A stretch of 64,000 nt of DNA from Sandaracinaceae bacterium (GTDB lineage: Bacteria > Myxococcota_A > Polyangia > Polyangiales > Sandaracinaceae): NCBI GenBank assembly GCA_040218145.1, contig JAVJQK010000148.1:1-64000 (forward strand), written 5' to 3'. The position numbers and the translations under genes were made by a program. Below, piece after piece: positions 47,125 through 57,700 of the stretch. Each line of letters opens with the position of its first letter. Position 1 is the first letter of the stretch. A model generated the notes under the pieces. It did no database searches. It was not told the origin of the DNA and saw only the letters and a program-made list of their open reading frames with translations.

Positions 47125-47789
47125 GGTACGCCGCGGTCGTCGTCGGATCGCTGGCGCTCACGTGCCTCGGCGCCTGCGCGCTCGACCGCGCCGGCCTGCG
47201 AGAGCGCGACGGCAGCGTGAGGCTCCGCGACGCGCGGGTGAGCATGGACGCCCGCCTGCCCGGCGACACGGGTCCGATGCCGGCGGACACGGGGGTCGTC
47301 GCGCGGGATGGCGACGTGACCCCGCTCGACGCTGGCCGCGACGCAGGCGGGCCGGCGGACTCCGGGCTGTGCGGGACCACCTGCGACTGCGCCGAGGCCG
47401 CGTGCGGCAACGACTGCACGTGTCCCCCGGCCTGCCCCTGCGCCCGCACGTGCTCGGGGGACTGCACGCTCACCTGCATCGGCGGGGCGTCCTGCGCCCT
47501 CGAAGCGCAGGACGAGAGCAACGTCGAGGCGAGCTGCTCCGGGGGCGCGTCGTGCGTCGTCGACGGCCGGGGCTCCGACAACGTGACCGTCACGTGCGGC
47601 GCGACGGCCCGCTGCAGCGTCGACTGTACCGACACGTCTAATTGCACGATGCGTTGCGCTGGGGGCGATTGCCTGCTCGATTGCACGGGCGCGGACCTCA
47701 GCAACTGTCGGATCGAAGACTGCCCGGGCGCGGTGACCCGGTGCGGTTCGAGCGCCACCTTCGTCTGCGGGCGCAGCTGCCCGCCTTGA
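47121..47789 (+). CDS. Cys-rich lipoprotein
   Basis: Predicted lipoprotein of 222 residues. The GTG start overlaps the preceding stop (GTGA), so it is coupled to the MYXO-CTERM gene. Lipobox TCLGAC; an Asp/Pro/Gly-rich linker; then repeats with Cys every four to ten residues, alternating with short Ser/Thr/Val strands (CTLTCIGGASC, ASCSGGASCVV, VTVTCGATARC, NCTMRCAGGDC). The spacing suggests a disulfide-laced right-handed beta-coil. It resembles the Cys-rich lipoprotein at 19091-19591. Function unknown. Confidence 0.75.
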   Translation: MRYAAVVVGSLALTCLGACALDRAGLRERDGSVRLRDARVSMDARLPGDTGPMPADTGVVARDGDVTPLDAGRDAGGPADSGLCGTTCDCAEAACGNDCTCPPACPCARTCSGDCTLTCIGGASCALEAQDESNVEASCSGGASCVVDGRGSDNVTVTCGATARCSVDCTDTSNCTMRCAGGDCLLDCTGADLSNCRIEDCPGAVTRCGSSATFVCGRSCPP

Positions 47790-47800
47790 GAGGATTCTCG

Positions 47801-50227
47801 ATGTATCGAATCTTGCTTTGTGGGTCACTCCTCTGGCTCGCCGGCTGCGACTGCTCCGGCCCGACGACGGGGAGTCCCTGTGAGACCGCGAGCGACTGCG
47901 ACACGAGCCAGGTCTGTGTCGACAACCTCTGCCGAGACCGCGCGGACGGCGGCATGGAGACCGGCGACGGGGGCTCGTGCGAGGCCGACGAGACGGTCTG
48001 CGGGTTCACCTGCTGCGCGGCGGGACGGGTCTGCAGCGCCGGCGTGTGCATGACCGACTGCGGCGGCGCCCCGATCTGCGGCGGCGCCTGCTGCGAGGCG
48101 GGTCAGGAGTGCGTGGACGACGCGTGCGTCGTGGAGTGCGCGGACGAGGCGAACCGCTGCGGCCTCGACGGCGAGGCGTGCTGCACCGCGGACCAGGCGT
48201 GTCTCTCGGAGGCCTGCGTGGATCTCGGCGAGCCGTGCACGCTGACCGAGGAGTGCGAGGTCGACGAGATCTGCCTCCCGAGCCTCATGCGCTGCGTGCC
48301 GCGCGACTCGGTCGAGGTCTGCGAGTTCCGCCCGCCGGTCGGCTCCTTCTCGCCGCGCACCGCCTGCCAGTGGCGGCCCCCCGCGGGCAGCTCCAGCACG
48401 TGGGACGACGTGGTGATGACGCCCTCGGTCATGAACCTCACCGACGACAACGGCGACGGCGAGACCAACACCCTCGACATCCCGGACATCGTCTTCATCG
48501 CGTTCGACTATCAGGCGAACGGCTGCTGCACGAACCGGGGGCGCCTCGTGGTGATCAGCGGCGCGTGCAACCCGGACGGCACGATGAACACGCACGCGAT
48601 CATCGAGTCGCCCTTCGTCGACAACTCCTCGGGCGTCGCGCTCGGCAACCTGCACCCCGACTCGATGCCGTCGGAGTCGAACCCGGAGATCGTGACCGTC
48701 ATCCGCGGCGGCGGCACCATCGCCTGGCGACGCACGGCGGACGACGGGAGCGCGTGGGAGGAGATGTGGCGCAACACCACCTACCCGACGAGCGCGCAGA
48801 ACTCGTCGGGCGCGCAGCCCTCGCTCGCTGACATGGAGGGCGACGGGCAGCCCGAGGTCATCGTCGGCAACGTGGTGCTCGACGGGCTGACCGGCGCGCT
48901 GATCTGGGACGGCGACATGACCGTCGGGCCCAACGCCGGCGTGGGCAACAACGCCTTCCTCGGGCCGGCCTCCACCGTGGCCGACATCGATCTGGACGGG
49001 GTGATGGAGGTCATCGCGGGCAACACCGTCTACGACGGCCGCACCGGCGCCGAGGAGTGGACCTTCACCTACGGCCCGACGGCGCCCTCGGGCTGCCAGG
49101 GCTCGGTGCCGTGCGACGGCTTCAACGCGGTGGGGAACTTCGACGACGACCGCGAAGGAGAGGTCGTCGCGGTGCGCCAGGGCGAGGTCTTCGTCTGGAA
49201 CCACGACGGCTCGCTCCTGCATCAGGTGGCCATCCCGGTCGACGACTGCGCACGGAACGAGAGCGGCCCGCCCACCATCGCGGACTTCGACGGAGACGGC
49301 CGCCCCGAGATCGGCACCGCGGGCGCCGACTTCTACGTGGTGGTCGACTTCGACTGCGTGGGTGATCCCCTCCCGGCCGAGTGCGCGTCGGAGAACATCC
49401 TCTGGACGGTGCCGAACAACGACTGCTCGAGCCGCGCGACGGGGTCGAGCGTGTTCGACTTCGAGGGCGACGGCGCGGCGGAGGTCGTCTACGCGGACGA
49501 GGTGAACTTCCGCATCTTCGACGGGCGCACGGGCGCCATCCTCTACGACGACCCGAGCCACCAGAGCAACACGCGCATGGAGATGCCGATCGTCGTCGAC
49601 GTCGACAACGACGGGAAGAGCGAGGTCGTGATCCCCGAGCCGAACCGCTCGAGCGGGATGCTCGGCGGCATCGAGATCTGGGAGGACATGGACAACAACT
49701 GGGTCCGAACGCGGCGCGTCTGGAACCAGCACACCTACCACGTCACCAACATCACCGAGGACGGCCAGGTGCCGCGGCGCGAGGAGCCGAACTGGCTCAA
49801 CGGGCGGCTCAACAACTTCCGCCAGAACGTGCAGCCGGGCGGGCTCTTCGACGCGCCGGATCTGCAGGTCCTCGACATCCAGGTGGGCGAGTGCCTGCCC
49901 TCGGGCACGCTCCGCATCGAGGTGACGGTGAGCAACCGCGGCGCGCTCGGGGTCCCGCCCGGGATCGCGGTCGTCGCGCGCGGCACGCGGCTCCCGGACA
50001 TGACGGTCCAGGAGCTGGGCGTGCAGTTCACCGCCACGACCCTGCTCCCCGGTCAGAGCGAGGTGTTGATCTTCGAGTGGACGGAGCCCAGCAGCTTCAC
50101 CTTCCGCGACTTCACCGTCGAGGCGATCGTCGACGACGACGGAACCGGCGCGGGCGCGTACAACGAGTGCGACGAGGACAACAACACGTTCGTCAGCGAG
50201 ACGCTGATGACCTGCTCCCTGGGTTGA
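47801..50227 (+). CDS. Lipoprotein with Cys-rich repeats, FG-GAP beta-propeller and CARDB-like domain
   Basis: Predicted lipoprotein of 808 residues: lipobox WLAGC; about 170 residues of EGF-like Cys repeats; then from about 200 to 680 repeated FG-GAP/VCBS units that match the integrin-like calcium beta-propeller pattern (DNGDGETNTLDIPDIVFI, DMEGDGQPEVIVGN, DIDLDGVMEVIAGN, DFDGDGRPEIGTAG, DVDNDGKSEVVIPE). The C-terminal 130 residues resemble a CARDB adhesion domain. It is probably a surface adhesin or ligand-binding protein. The ATG at 47801 follows GAGAGGATT. It is 11 nt downstream of the Cys-rich lipoprotein, on the same strand. Confidence 0.88.
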   Translation: MYRILLCGSLLWLAGCDCSGPTTGSPCETASDCDTSQVCVDNLCRDRADGGMETGDGGSCEADETVCGFTCCAAGRVCSAGVCMTDCGGAPICGGACCEAGQECVDDACVVECADEANRCGLDGEACCTADQACLSEACVDLGEPCTLTEECEVDEICLPSLMRCVPRDSVEVCEFRPPVGSFSPRTACQWRPPAGSSSTWDDVVMTPSVMNLTDDNGDGETNTLDIPDIVFIAFDYQANGCCTNRGRLVVISGACNPDGTMNTHAIIESPFVDNSSGVALGNLHPDSMPSESNPEIVTVIRGGGTIAWRRTADDGSAWEEMWRNTTYPTSAQNSSGAQPSLADMEGDGQPEVIVGNVVLDGLTGALIWDGDMTVGPNAGVGNNAFLGPASTVADIDLDGVMEVIAGNTVYDGRTGAEEWTFTYGPTAPSGCQGSVPCDGFNAVGNFDDDREGEVVAVRQGEVFVWNHDGSLLHQVAIPVDDCARNESGPPTIADFDGDGRPEIGTAGADFYVVVDFDCVGDPLPAECASENILWTVPNNDCSSRATGSSVFDFEGDGAAEVVYADEVNFRIFDGRTGAILYDDPSHQSNTRMEMPIVVDVDNDGKSEVVIPEPNRSSGMLGGIEIWEDMDNNWVRTRRVWNQHTYHVTNITEDGQVPRREEPNWLNGRLNNFRQNVQPGGLFDAPDLQVLDIQVGECLPSGTLRIEVTVSNRGALGVPPGIAVVARGTRLPDMTVQELGVQFTATTLLPGQSEVLIFEWTEPSSFTFRDFTVEAIVDDDGTGAGAYNECDEDNNTFVSETLMTCSLG

Positions 50228-50993
50228 GCGCGTGCGCCGCGACGCTGGCCGCCCCCGCGAGGAGGAGCGGCCAGCTCGCGAGCCCGTGCATCGTCACGAG
50301 CGCCGCGCACCCGAGCGTGACGAAGGCGGGCGGCAGCACCACCGCGGGCCTGGCCGAGGGGCCGGTCCAGGGGAGGGTGCGGGCGGCGGCCGCGATCACG
50401 ACCAGGCTGATCGCGGCGAGGGTCCAGCGCGGATCGACCGGCAGCTGGCTCACCATCGACAGCGCGGCCACGAGCCCGAGCGCGAGGGGAGCGGCGACGA
50501 CGGGAACCCACGCGCTCGCTCGCCACCGCCACCCCGCGTCCACGAGCCCGGTGAAGGCCAGCGCCACGAAGATCCACGCGAGGTAGTTCCCCGCGGGCGC
50601 GCCGAGCACGAGCGCCTGGCCGGGCGCGCTCCATCCCCACCAGCCGAGGGCCACCGCGACCGGGTCGAGCACCCAGCCCGTCAGGGCGACGAGCAGCGCG
50701 GCGAGGGCGGGGCGCCAGCGGGAGCCCGAGAGGCGCTCGGCCGTGCGGGCCGCCGCGGTGATCAGCGCCATCCATCCCACGGGCACCCAGAGCGGCGCGC
50801 CGCCCGGGAGCGCGATGAGGAAGGCGCCGTAGTGGAAGCCGCCGCTCGCCTCGTTGGACACGAGGAGCTCGAACGTCAGCGCGTACGCGAGGGCGGCGAG
50901 CGCGAAGGCCAGCCACCGTCGGCCCGCGCGCGCGGCGTCGAGGAGCGTCACCGCCCCGACTCCGAGCGCGCCCAGCTCGAACGCCGTCTCCAT
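50193..50993 (-). CDS. CruF-like carotenoid biosynthesis membrane protein
   Basis: Polytopic membrane protein of 266 residues, six to seven helices, resembling the DUF422 carotenoid biosynthesis proteins (CruF-type 1,2-hydratases of gamma-carotene and related). The loop ASGGFHYGAFLIALPGGAPLWVPVGW is close to the conserved family motif; EVxN-like TFELLVSNEA precedes it. The reaction would hydrate a carotenoid end group. No other carotenoid gene is nearby, so the assignment rests on this motif. Its 3' end overlaps the convergent lipoprotein gene by 35 nt. Confidence 0.65.
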   Translation of the reverse strand: METAFELGALGVGAVTLLDAARAGRRWLAFALAALAYALTFELLVSNEASGGFHYGAFLIALPGGAPLWVPVGWMALITAAARTAERLSGSRWRPALAALLVALTGWVLDPVAVALGWWGWSAPGQALVLGAPAGNYLAWIFVALAFTGLVDAGWRWRASAWVPVVAAPLALGLVAALSMVSQLPVDPRWTLAAISLVVIAAAARTLPWTGPSARPAVVLPPAFVTLGCAALVTMHGLASWPLLLAGAASVAAHALNPGSRSSASR

Positions 50994-51066
50994 CGGCCGG
51001 ATCTTCGCATCGACCTGAATCGATCGCTTGCGCGCGGGGTCGAAACCTCTACAAACCCTGGAATCC

Positions 51067-52968
51067 GTGCGCCTCCTCCTCCCGCTGATGGTCCTCCTCG
51101 CGCCTGCGTGGGCGCACGCGCAGGCCTGCGTGGGCGACACGGCGGACTGCGTCACGCGCGCGAACGGCCTGGTCGACGAGGCGCGGATCGACGAGGCGGT
51201 GCCGCTCTACCGCGGGGCCTGCAACCGGCGAGACGCCGAGGCGTGCCGCCAGCTCGGCGCGCTCTACGCCCTCGGACGAGGCGTGCCGCAGGAGCTGCCG
51301 CGCGCCGGTACGCTCTTCGGCCTGGCCTGCGACGGCGGCAACCTTCATGGCTGTCTGCACCTCGGTCTGATGCACCTGAGCGGCCGCGGCGTCGTGCAGG
51401 ACGCGCCCCGCGGCGCCTCGCTCATCGAGCGCGCGTGCGAGGGCGACGTGCCGGGCGCCTGCGATCACCTCGCGCGCTGCTATCACGAGGGCCTCGGCGT
51501 CGAGGCCGATCCGGCCCGCGCGGCGCTCCTTCGAAACCGCGCCTGCCAGTCCGGGGACACCACCGCGTGCGTCGGTCAGGCCCGCGCGCTCGAGACGACC
51601 CGGCCCGAGGAGTCGCAGCGGCTCTATCGGCGCGCCTGCGAGCGGCGTGAGCCCGCGGCCTGCCTGCGGCTCGGTGAGATGTCGCGCGAGGGCCTCGGGT
51701 CCGCTCGTGATCCTTCGGCGGCGAGCGTGTGGTTCGCCCGGGCCTGCGCGGGCGGCCTCATGGAGGGCTGCAACGCGCTCGGCATGTTCTACGAGGACGG
51801 CCGCGGCGTGTCGCGGGACGTCGCCCGCGCGGCGCAGCTCTACGGCCAGGCCTGCGACGCGGGGCACCTCCGCGGGTGCAGCAACCTCGGGCGCATGCAC
51901 GAGCGCGGCGATGGGGTCGAGCGGGACGTGGCGCGGGCGCGGGCGCTCTACGAGCGGGCGTGCGAAGGCGACGCCCTGGTCGGCTGCACCAACCTCGGCT
52001 TGCTCTACGAAGAGGGCACGGGCGTCCCGCAGGACATGGAGCGCGCGGCCGGCCTCTATCGCCGCGCCTGTGACGGCGACGCGCCGCTCGGCTGCACGTA
52101 CCTCGGCGGCATGCTCGACGACGGCCGGGGCATGGCGCGGGATCGCGGGGCGGCGGCGCGGCTCCATCGGCGCGCGTGCGACGCGGGCGTCTCCGTCGGC
52201 TGCACGGCCCTGGGGCTGATGCACGAGCGCGGCCGCGGCGTCTCGCAGGACCTCCCGCTGGCCTCGCGCCTCTACGCGCAGGCCTGCGATCGAGACGACC
52301 CCTACGCGTGCGTGCGGCTGGGGCAGCTCTACGCGGACGGACGCGGCGTGACGCGCGATCCGACGGGGGCCTCGCGCCTCTTCCTGCACGCGTGCGACGC
52401 GGGCGAGGCGCTCGGCTGCACGCACCTCGGGCTCCTCTACCAGTCGGGGGAGGGCGTGCCGCACGACGACTCGGAGGCGACCGCGCTCTTCCGCCGCGCC
52501 TGCGACGCGGGGGATCTGCGCGGCTGCAACAGCCTCGGCTACATGCTCGAGCGCGGCCGCGGCGTGGTGCAGAACCTCGACCGCGCGGTGGAGCTTTACA
52601 CGCGCGCGTGCGAGGAGGGCCTGCTCCGGGGCTGCAACAACCTGGGCTATCTCCACCTCCGCGGCGACGGGGTCGCCCAGGACGCGGCGCGCGCGGTCGC
52701 GCTCTTCCAGCGCGCCTGTGACGGGCGCAACGCGCTCGGCTGCAACAACCTCGGCACCATGCACCTGCAGGGCACCGGGGTGGCCGCCGACCCCGCCCGC
52801 GCGGCGAGCCTCTTCGAGCAGGCCTGCGACACCGGTGAGGCGCGCGGCTGCTACAACCTCGCCCTGCTGCACGGCTCCGGGCGGGGCGTCACCCGAGACG
52901 CGTCCCGCGCGAGCGCGCTCTTCGTGCGGGCGTGCCAGGCGGGCTACGAGCCGGCCTGCGGTCGCTGA
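51067..52968 (+). CDS. Secreted Sel1-like repeat protein with paired cysteines
   Basis: Secreted protein of about 633 residues from a GTG start at 51067 (signal ending AHAQA; a TTG at 51028 gives a longer, poorer N-terminus). About sixteen 36-residue Sel1-like repeats follow, each with GRGV/GTGV and an alpha-helix pair, and each with two Cys (AC...GC) that would link the helices. The pattern resembles the Helicobacter Hcp cysteine-rich repeat proteins, which are also secreted. A protein-binding superhelix outside the cytoplasm is expected. Unit 5 (TTRPEESQR) is degenerate. Partner unknown. Confidence 0.92.
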   Translation: MRLLLPLMVLLAPAWAHAQACVGDTADCVTRANGLVDEARIDEAVPLYRGACNRRDAEACRQLGALYALGRGVPQELPRAGTLFGLACDGGNLHGCLHLGLMHLSGRGVVQDAPRGASLIERACEGDVPGACDHLARCYHEGLGVEADPARAALLRNRACQSGDTTACVGQARALETTRPEESQRLYRRACERREPAACLRLGEMSREGLGSARDPSAASVWFARACAGGLMEGCNALGMFYEDGRGVSRDVARAAQLYGQACDAGHLRGCSNLGRMHERGDGVERDVARARALYERACEGDALVGCTNLGLLYEEGTGVPQDMERAAGLYRRACDGDAPLGCTYLGGMLDDGRGMARDRGAAARLHRRACDAGVSVGCTALGLMHERGRGVSQDLPLASRLYAQACDRDDPYACVRLGQLYADGRGVTRDPTGASRLFLHACDAGEALGCTHLGLLYQSGEGVPHDDSEATALFRRACDAGDLRGCNSLGYMLERGRGVVQNLDRAVELYTRACEEGLLRGCNNLGYLHLRGDGVAQDAARAVALFQRACDGRNALGCNNLGTMHLQGTGVAADPARAASLFEQACDTGEARGCYNLALLHGSGRGVTRDASRASALFVRACQAGYEPACGR

Positions 52969-52980
52969 GCCGCCCCTTCG

Positions 52981-54009
52981 TCAGAACGGCAAGATGCCCT
53001 GCGTCCACTGGGCGTCGATGCGGCCATCTCGCACGATCACCCGTCCGTCGACCGACACGGTGTGCTTGCGGCCGTGGAAGGTCGACCAGACGCTCGCGCT
53101 CCGTGGCGCTTTGGTCTTGTTCGGGTCGGAGTAGCCGAGCATGAGCCGGAGGCCGGGCAAGAGCGCGTCGTTGGCGAAGACCTTCAGCTCGTTCCGGGTG
53201 AGGTAGTTCGTCGACATCGAGACAAAGCCCACGTAGTCGGCGTCGGCGTCGCTCGCGAGGTGGTCGCGCAGCTCTCGCACCAGCTCTTCGTCGGCGCTCT
53301 GATGGTCCCGCAGGCGCCCGCCCGAGATGGTGAGCGTCAGCGGCCGCCGGAAGAGCGACGCGTTCGGCCGCTCGACGTGCGTGCCGCTGACGATGCGGTC
53401 GGCGACGAACGTGCCGCTGACCGCGGGCGAGTGGAAGCTCACCGCGCCGGTCGGCACGCTGTCCCAGCTGCCGGGCTCGGGGACGCCGCAGTAGCGCACG
53501 ATGGGGTAGCTGTGCCGCAGCTCGACCTCGAGGTCCGTGCCCTTCGGGCTCTTGACGTGCAAGACCTTGCCGGTCTCCAGGTGCTCCGCGAGGCGCTCGT
53601 TGATCCGCTCGATGAGCGTCGGGTCCGCGCGGAGCGAGCCGCCGAGCATGCGGAGCGACGCGCCGGGGACGTGGAGATGTCGCACGCGCGTGCCCTCCAG
53701 CGTCTGGATCAGGCGCTGCGCGCGCGCGAACACGGGGCCGGTCACGCTGCTGACGTAGAGGCTCGCGTCGGCGTCCGCCGCGTGCGACTTCACGAAGCGC
53801 TCGAAGGCGTCGTCGGTGCCGCTGTCGCGCCAGGCCTCGAGGGGCGCGTCGATCAGCTCGCCGCCCGCGTCCCGGAGCGCCTCGCGCAGCACGGAGAGCA
53901 CCTCGGCGGCCTCGAGATGAAAGAGCACGAGCCGCTCGCCCGGCTGAAGTCGCAGGTGGCTCTGGACGAGGTTGTCCGCGCCTCGGCGCGCCAGCTCGGT
54001 GTCTCTCAC
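52981..54009 (-). CDS. M29-type aminopeptidase-like protein
   Basis: Cytoplasmic protein of 342 residues resembling the M29 (aminopeptidase T / PepS) family in its layout: an N-terminal domain then GTDLEVELRH, the region SWDSVPTGAVSFHSPAVSGTFVADRIVSG (as in the GEVFTAP/GxV family core), and the C-terminal HTVSVDGRVIVRDGRI. The His/Asp/Glu metal ligands of authentic M29 enzymes are not clearly identifiable, so activity is uncertain. The start is GTG at 54009, 6 nt after TAGCCT. The gene stands alone. Confidence 0.55.
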   Translation of the reverse strand: MRDTELARRGADNLVQSHLRLQPGERLVLFHLEAAEVLSVLREALRDAGGELIDAPLEAWRDSGTDDAFERFVKSHAADADASLYVSSVTGPVFARAQRLIQTLEGTRVRHLHVPGASLRMLGGSLRADPTLIERINERLAEHLETGKVLHVKSPKGTDLEVELRHSYPIVRYCGVPEPGSWDSVPTGAVSFHSPAVSGTFVADRIVSGTHVERPNASLFRRPLTLTISGGRLRDHQSADEELVRELRDHLASDADADYVGFVSMSTNYLTRNELKVFANDALLPGLRLMLGYSDPNKTKAPRSASVWSTFHGRKHTVSVDGRVIVRDGRIDAQWTQGILPF

Positions 54010-54015
54010 CCGTAG

Positions 54016-54021
54016 AGGCTA
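54016..54021 (-). promoter_or_regulatory. -10-like hexamer TAGCCT, 6 nt before a GTG start
   Basis: TAGCCT on the minus strand lies 6 nt before the GTG of the M29-like gene. No ribosome-binding site separates them, consistent with leaderless initiation. Confidence 0.4.
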
Positions 54022-54152
54022 CCAAGCCTTCGCGGGCTTCGGGCCCTCGGGATCGCGCGTCGACGCGAACCGGCGTTCGAAGCGCGGGCGGCGGCGTGGT
54101 CGCTCTCGCGCGGACGTTGACCCGTGCGGCTCGATGAGGCTATCCGAGGGGC

Positions 54153-54758
54153 ATGTCGAACCGCGCCGCCGCCCACCTCGCCTTCTTCCCGCTCCTCGGC
54201 CTTCTGCTCCTCGGCTGCGGAGGTGGCGACGGATCCATCGCCGAGGCCACGTGCGAGCGCCGCGACGCGTGCGGGAACCTCATGGACCTCACCGTCGACG
54301 AGTGCGCGATGATCGAGGAGGACTACCTCGCGACCCTCGGCGGCCAGCGCGGCACGTGCGAGGCGGCCTGGGACGAGTGCCTCGCGGGCGAGGTGTGCGA
54401 CGACTTTCGCGAGTGCCACGGCAACATCACCCGCGAGACCTGCGGATGCCCGGACCTGCGCGTCGCGATCCTCGACCCCGTGGACGGGCAGACGATCACG
54501 ATGGAGGACGACGCGGACCCGTCCACCGGCGAGATCCAGTACGACTTCGTCGTGGAGGCGAGCTGCCTCGAAGATCTCGAGCAGGTGGAGCTGTTCATCC
54601 TCTCCCCGGTGGAGTCGTCCTACGGCTTCGGCGCGCCGGACGCGCGCGGCCGGGCCACCATCCGCGTCCCGCTGATCCCGGGGGAGAATCGCTTCGTGGC
54701 GCGCGGCATGACGAGCGACGTCAGCTCGGCCGAGATCACGGTGACGGTCTCGCCGTGA
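54153..54758 (+). CDS. Lipoprotein of unknown function
   Basis: Predicted lipoprotein of 201 residues with lipobox LLLLGC. The first half has about ten Cys in helical segments (ATCERRDACGNLMD, EAAWDECLAGEVCDDFRECHG), a pattern seen in several myxobacterial lipoproteins. The second half is a beta-sandwich-like domain (LRVAILDPVDGQTITM to ENRFVARGMTSD). TATCCG lies 6 nt before the ATG. The 3' end overlaps the convergent RND gene by 23 nt. No family recognised. Confidence 0.75.
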   Translation: MSNRAAAHLAFFPLLGLLLLGCGGGDGSIAEATCERRDACGNLMDLTVDECAMIEEDYLATLGGQRGTCEAAWDECLAGEVCDDFRECHGNITRETCGCPDLRVAILDPVDGQTITMEDDADPSTGEIQYDFVVEASCLEDLEQVELFILSPVESSYGFGAPDARGRATIRVPLIPGENRFVARGMTSDVSSAEITVTVSP

Positions 54759-57700
54759 GCGCGGCCTCCCCGCCCCAGCGGGCGAGGAGGGTCGGGACGA
54801 CCACCATGTTGAGGGCGGTCGAGGTGGCCAGGCCCGTCAAGATGACGAGCGCCATCGGGGCCTGGATCTCGGTGCCGGGCTCGCCGAGCGCCAGCCCGAG
54901 GGGCAGCAGCCCGAGCGCCGCCGTCAGCGCGGTCATCGTGATCGGCGCGAGCCGCTCGAGGGCCGCTCGGCGCGCCGCCTCGACCCGCTCGACCCCCTCG
55001 TGCTCGAGGTCCTGCATGCGGGTCGCGAGCAGGATGCCGTTGCGCGTCGCGATGCCGAAGAGGGTGATGAAGCCGATCGTGGTCGCGACGCTCAGCGTGC
55101 CGCCGGAGAGCCACACGCCGACCACGCCGCCCGTCAGCGCGAGCGGCAGGTTGGTCAGCACGATCGCGGTCCGCCGGCCGCTCTTCAGCGTCGCGCCGAC
55201 CACGAGCATGATCCCGAGCATCGCGACGAGGCCGAGCAGGATGAGCTTCGTCTGCGCGCGCGCCTGCTCCTCGGCGCGCCCGGTCAGCTCCCAGCCCACG
55301 TCGCCCAGGTCCAGACCCTCCAGCCGCGCCCGGACCGCCTCCGCGGCCGTGCCGACGTCTGCGCCCTCCACGTTCGCCGTCACGAACAGCCTGCGGCGGA
55401 CGCCCTCGCGCATCACGTAGTTGGGCGCGGGCTCCACACGCACGTCCGCGATCGCCTCGATCGGGACCGTGGCCCCCGACGGCGTCGGCACGAGCGTGGC
55501 GCGCAGCGCCGCCGGGTCCTCGCGCAGCCGATCGCCGAAGCGGACCATGACGTCCGTCGCCACGCCCTCCTCGAAGATGGGCTCGGCGCGCTGACCCCAG
55601 AGCGCGAGGCCGATGACGCGCGCCGCCTCCCCGCGCGACATGCCGTAGCGAGCCGCCGCGTCCGCGTCGACGTCCACGCTCAGCTGCGGCACGTCGACCA
55701 TCGGCTCCATCTCGACGTCGACCAGCCCCGGCAGCGCGCGCAGCGCCGTCTCGATCTGCCGACCGGCCGCCCGCAGCGCGCCGAGGTCGTCGTCCACGAG
55801 CTTCACCGCGAGCGCGGTGCGATGGCCGGCCACCAGGTGATCGATGCGGTGCGAGATCGGCTGCCCGAACGTGAAGGTCGCGCCGGGCACGACCGAGACG
55901 CGGTGCCGCAGGTCGTCGAGGAGCGCCTCGCGCGAGCGCGGATCCTCCGGGTCCAGCTGCACCTCCAGCTCGTTCCGCTCCGGGCCCTGCACGTGCTCGT
56001 CGCGCTCGGCGCGCCCCACCCGCCGCGCCACCGAGGTGACCGCGGGATCGGCCATCAGCGCCTCCTCTGCGAGCCGGCCGAGCTGGTCGCTCTCGGCGAG
56101 CGACGTGCCGGGGAGGGTGACCATGCCCACGTTCAGCGCGCCCTCTCGCAGCTCCGGCAGGAACGAGCGCCCGGCCAGGGTCAGCCCGTACAGACCCAGG
56201 ACCGCGAACAGCGTCGCGCCGAGCACCACCTCTACCGGGCGCTTCATCGACGCGTCGAGCGCGGGCGCGAACACGCGGATGAGCCCACGCACGACCGGGG
56301 GCTCGCGGTCGTCGCCCTTCTTCAGCGGCAGCAGGTACGAGGCGAGCACGGGCGTGATCGTGACGGCGACGAGGAGCGAGGCGCCGATCGCCACGAGGTA
56401 CGCCACCGCGAGGGGCGCGAGCAGCCGACCTTCGAAGCCGCCCAGGAAGAGGATGGGCGTGAAGACCAGCGCGAGCACCAGCGTCGCGCTGACGATCGAG
56501 GTGCGGATCTCGCTCGAGGCGCGGTAGACGGTCTCGAGGATGGGTGGCCGCTCGTGCTCGGGCATGGTGCGGCGCTCTCGCAGGCGACGCGCGACGTTCT
56601 CGACGTCGACGATCGCGTCGTCCACCAGCTCCCCCACCGCGATGGCGAGTCCTCCGATCGTCATGACGTTCAGGCCGTAGCCGAGCGCGTCGAGCGCGAG
56701 CGTCGCGCCCAGGACCGACAGCGGGATCGCCAGCACGCTGATCACCGTCGCGCCGGGATGCCAGAGGAAGAAGATCAGGACGAGCGCGACCAGGATCGCG
56801 CCGTCCCGGAGCACGGTCACGACGTTGTCGATGGCGGTGTCGATGAAGTCGACCTGGCGGAAGAGATCCCGATGCAGGGTCACGCCTCGATGCCGCAGCG
56901 TGGGCTCGAGCCCGTCGAGCGCCTCGTCCACCCGCGCGGTGGTGGCGACCGTGTCCGCGGCCGGCTGCTTGACGATGCTGAGGATGATGGCGGGGCGGGC
57001 CTCGTAGCTCGCGTCGCCGCGCCGCACCGCCGCGCCCACCCGGACCTCGGCGACGTCGGCCACGGTGATCGGCACGCCCGCGCGCTCTCCGACCCGGATC
57101 GCGGCGAGATCGGCCGTGCCGGTCGCCCGCCCGAGCACGCGCACGATCGACTCCTGTGGGCCTTCGACGAGGTAGCCGCCCGGGGCGTTCGTGCTCCCGG
57201 CGCGCACCGCGTCCGCGACCTCGGTGGGCGTCAGATCGAACCGGTTCAGCGCGGCGGGATCGAGGATCACCTGGTACTGGCGCTCCGCGCCGCCGATCAC
57301 CACCGCGCGGGAGATCCCGTCGACCGAGAGGAGCCGGCGCCGCACGTCGCGCTCGGCGATCCGCCGCAGCTCCATCTCGTCGACGGTGTCGCTGGTCAGC
57401 GCGATGAACGCGATCTCGCCCATGACGCTCGAGGGCGGGGCGAGCAGCGGGGCCGACGCCTCCTCGGGCAAGGTGCCCGCGACCGACTGGAGCCGCTCGG
57501 TCACGCGCTGGCGCGCGATGACGTCGTCGGTGTCCCAGTCGAAGTCGACGAAGACGATCGAGATCCCCGGCGCGGACGCGGAGCGGATGGTGCGCGTCCC
57601 CGCGGCGCCGTTGACCGCCGTCTCGATGGGGAACGTGATGAGCTGCTCGATCTCGACCGGCGCGAGGCCCGTCGCCTCGGTGACGATGACCACGCGCGGC

